7,588 nt of DNA from GCA-2717185 sp964386465. GTDB lineage: Bacteria > Pseudomonadota > Alphaproteobacteria > UBA8366 > GCA-2717185. Each line of letters starts with the position of its first letter. Within the stretch, counting starts at the first letter, position 1. Both the position numbers and the translations under genes were made by a program. The stretch covers positions 1 to 7,588 of the forward strand of contig CAYLTU010000278.1 of the NCBI GenBank assembly GCA_964386465.1, given 5' to 3'. The notes under the pieces were generated by a model, which had not been told where the DNA came from, searched no databases, and worked only from the letters and a program-made list of their open reading frames with translations. Positions 6,592 to 7,588 of this stretch are shown here, one piece after another.

Positions 6592-6757
6592 CTCAAACCC
6601 AAGCCGTTAATAAAAGGCGTGCGCGCCCGAGCGGTCGATTGCATTTTTCGTACAAGAGTAATATCGCCGATCGTACTTCTCCTCGGTCCGCGACGATGCG
6701 TAAACCGGATCCGTCTCGGCCATATTCGAACCGGCGATGGTCGACTGGCCGTATTGC

Positions 6758-7552
6758 CTAATCGCCGTTGCCGAAAGTGGGGTCTCGCTTTTCGATGAAG
6801 GCGCGCATGCCCTCACGGGCGTTATCCGACAGGAATAACTTCCGCTGGGCGCGGTACTCGTAGGCCAGTCCGTCGGCGAGCGACTCGCGAGCGCCCAAAT
6901 AAAAACCTTCCTTTATACGCGCCAGCGTTTCCGGTGGCCCGGCCGCCAGACGCCGCGCGAATGCGGCGACCTCGTCGTTGAACGCATCGCGCGGGTAGAC
7001 GTGATTAAGGAGACCGAGTCGCTGCGCTTCAGCGGCGTCGATACGGTCGCCCAGCATCATCAATTCCATCGCCTTGGCCGTTCCGACGAGTTGCGGCAGC
7101 AGAGAGAAGCCGCCCCAATCCGGGATCAGTCCAATCTTGACGAAGCTTTCCGCGAATATGGCCCGTTCGCTGGCCAGGCGGATATCGCAGGCGAGCGCCA
7201 GGTTCATGCCGCCGCCAGCCGCCGCGCCGTTGATTGCGGCAATAACCGGTTGTCGTAAAGCCTTTATCGTCTGAATGACGCGGGCGGCCAAGGTCATCCG
7301 CTCTTCGACGACAGTCGTGTCGTTATTGTCCTGGAGCGCCGCCATGCTAACGATGTCGCCGCCGGCGCAGAACGCCTTGCCGGCACCGGTAATGACGATG
7401 CAGCGCACGGTGTTGTCCGTCCCGTAGGTTTCGAGCCGCTCCAGCAATGTTTCGCGCATGCCGTCCTCGAAGGCGTTCATCGCCTCGGGACGGTTAAGGG
7501 TTATCGTCGCGACACCCTCGTCGACATCGGTCAAAATCCGTTGCTCGTTCAT
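6758..7552 (-). CDS. Enoyl-CoA hydratase/isomerase family protein, PaaG-like active site
   Basis: This 264-residue crotonase is complete from ATG 7552 to TAA 6758-6760. The oxyanion hole is formed by FCAGGD (61-66) and AAGGGMN (111-117). The first hydratase glutamate is replaced by Asn117 and the second position is not acidic (AESFVKIGL). Asp145 in LIPDWGG matches the aspartate used by PaaG-type isomerases such as epoxyphenylacetyl-CoA isomerase. The protein is therefore more likely a double-bond or ring isomerase than a hydratase. The substrate is not given by sequence, and the paa symbol is not assigned because no other paa gene is present. AGGAAG lies about 8 bases before the ATG. It faces the two-repeat gene across 225 bases that hold the palindrome and no other convincing gene. 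Confidence 0.88.
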   Translation of the reverse strand: MNEQRILTDVDEGVATITLNRPEAMNAFEDGMRETLLERLETYGTDNTVRCIVITGAGKAFCAGGDIVSMAALQDNNDTTVVEERMTLAARVIQTIKALRQPVIAAINGAAAGGGMNLALACDIRLASERAIFAESFVKIGLIPDWGGFSLLPQLVGTAKAMELMMLGDRIDAAEAQRLGLLNHVYPRDAFNDEVAAFARRLAAGPPETLARIKEGFYLGARESLADGLAYEYRAQRKLFLSDNAREGMRAFIEKRDPTFGNGD

Positions 7553-7588
7553 GTTTTGCTTCCTTGCGCGAAACTTGGCATGCTTTCC

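Noticed and set aside
6607..6816. Minus-strand open frame of 69 residues after the second crotonase
   Set aside because: It overlaps the crotonase 3' end in another frame, has no ribosome site and no recognisable motif.

Overview
The window looks like a piece of an alphaproteobacterial chromosome. It has moderately high GC, GTG as well as ATG starts, purine-rich ribosome binding sites, and a gene mix (luciferase-like monooxygenase, acyl-CoA ligase, TauD/TfdA dioxygenases, crotonases, SRPBCC protein) typical of catabolic accessory regions in Rhodospirillales-like or related marine and soil Alphaproteobacteria. The taxonomic call is inference from gene families and composition; no RNA gene or marker gene is present.

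Layout. Positions 1-579 (+) hold the C-terminal part of a luciferase-like monooxygenase. Positions 714-2188 (+) hold an acyl-CoA ligase split by a one-base deletion. Positions 2283-3142 (+) hold a TauD/TfdA dioxygenase with a one-base deletion and an in-frame TGA exactly at the 2-oxoglutarate-binding arginine. Positions 3183-3749 (-) hold an intact GH24 muramidase not accompanied by phage genes. Positions 3850-4629 (-) hold an intact enoyl-CoA hydratase with both catalytic glutamates. Positions 4789-5217 (+) hold an unrecognised 142-residue protein, followed by a UUCG-tetraloop hairpin. Positions 5288-5737 (+) hold an SRPBCC protein. At about 5738-5862 (-) lies the C-terminal scrap of a second TauD-like dioxygenase. 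Positions 6173-6532 (+) hold a small protein made of two gapless 46-residue repeats. A 22-bp perfect palindrome lies at 6570-6591. Positions 6758-7552 (-) hold a second crotonase of the PaaG-like type.

How the genes fit together. The enzymes on offer (flavin-dependent oxidation, CoA activation, 2OG-dependent hydroxylation, enoyl-CoA hydration or isomerisation) would suit breakdown of an organic acid or xenobiotic. However, the ligase and both dioxygenases are broken, while the crotonases, SRPBCC gene and lysozyme read cleanly. The most economical reading is a catabolic region in decay. Sequencing indels could explain the two frameshifts, but not easily the stop codon at an active-site arginine or the dioxygenase scrap.

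The least explained objects are the two-repeat protein, the unrecognised protein at 4789-5217 and the isolated lysozyme. I found no CRISPR array, transposase, tRNA or convincing new multi-gene system.
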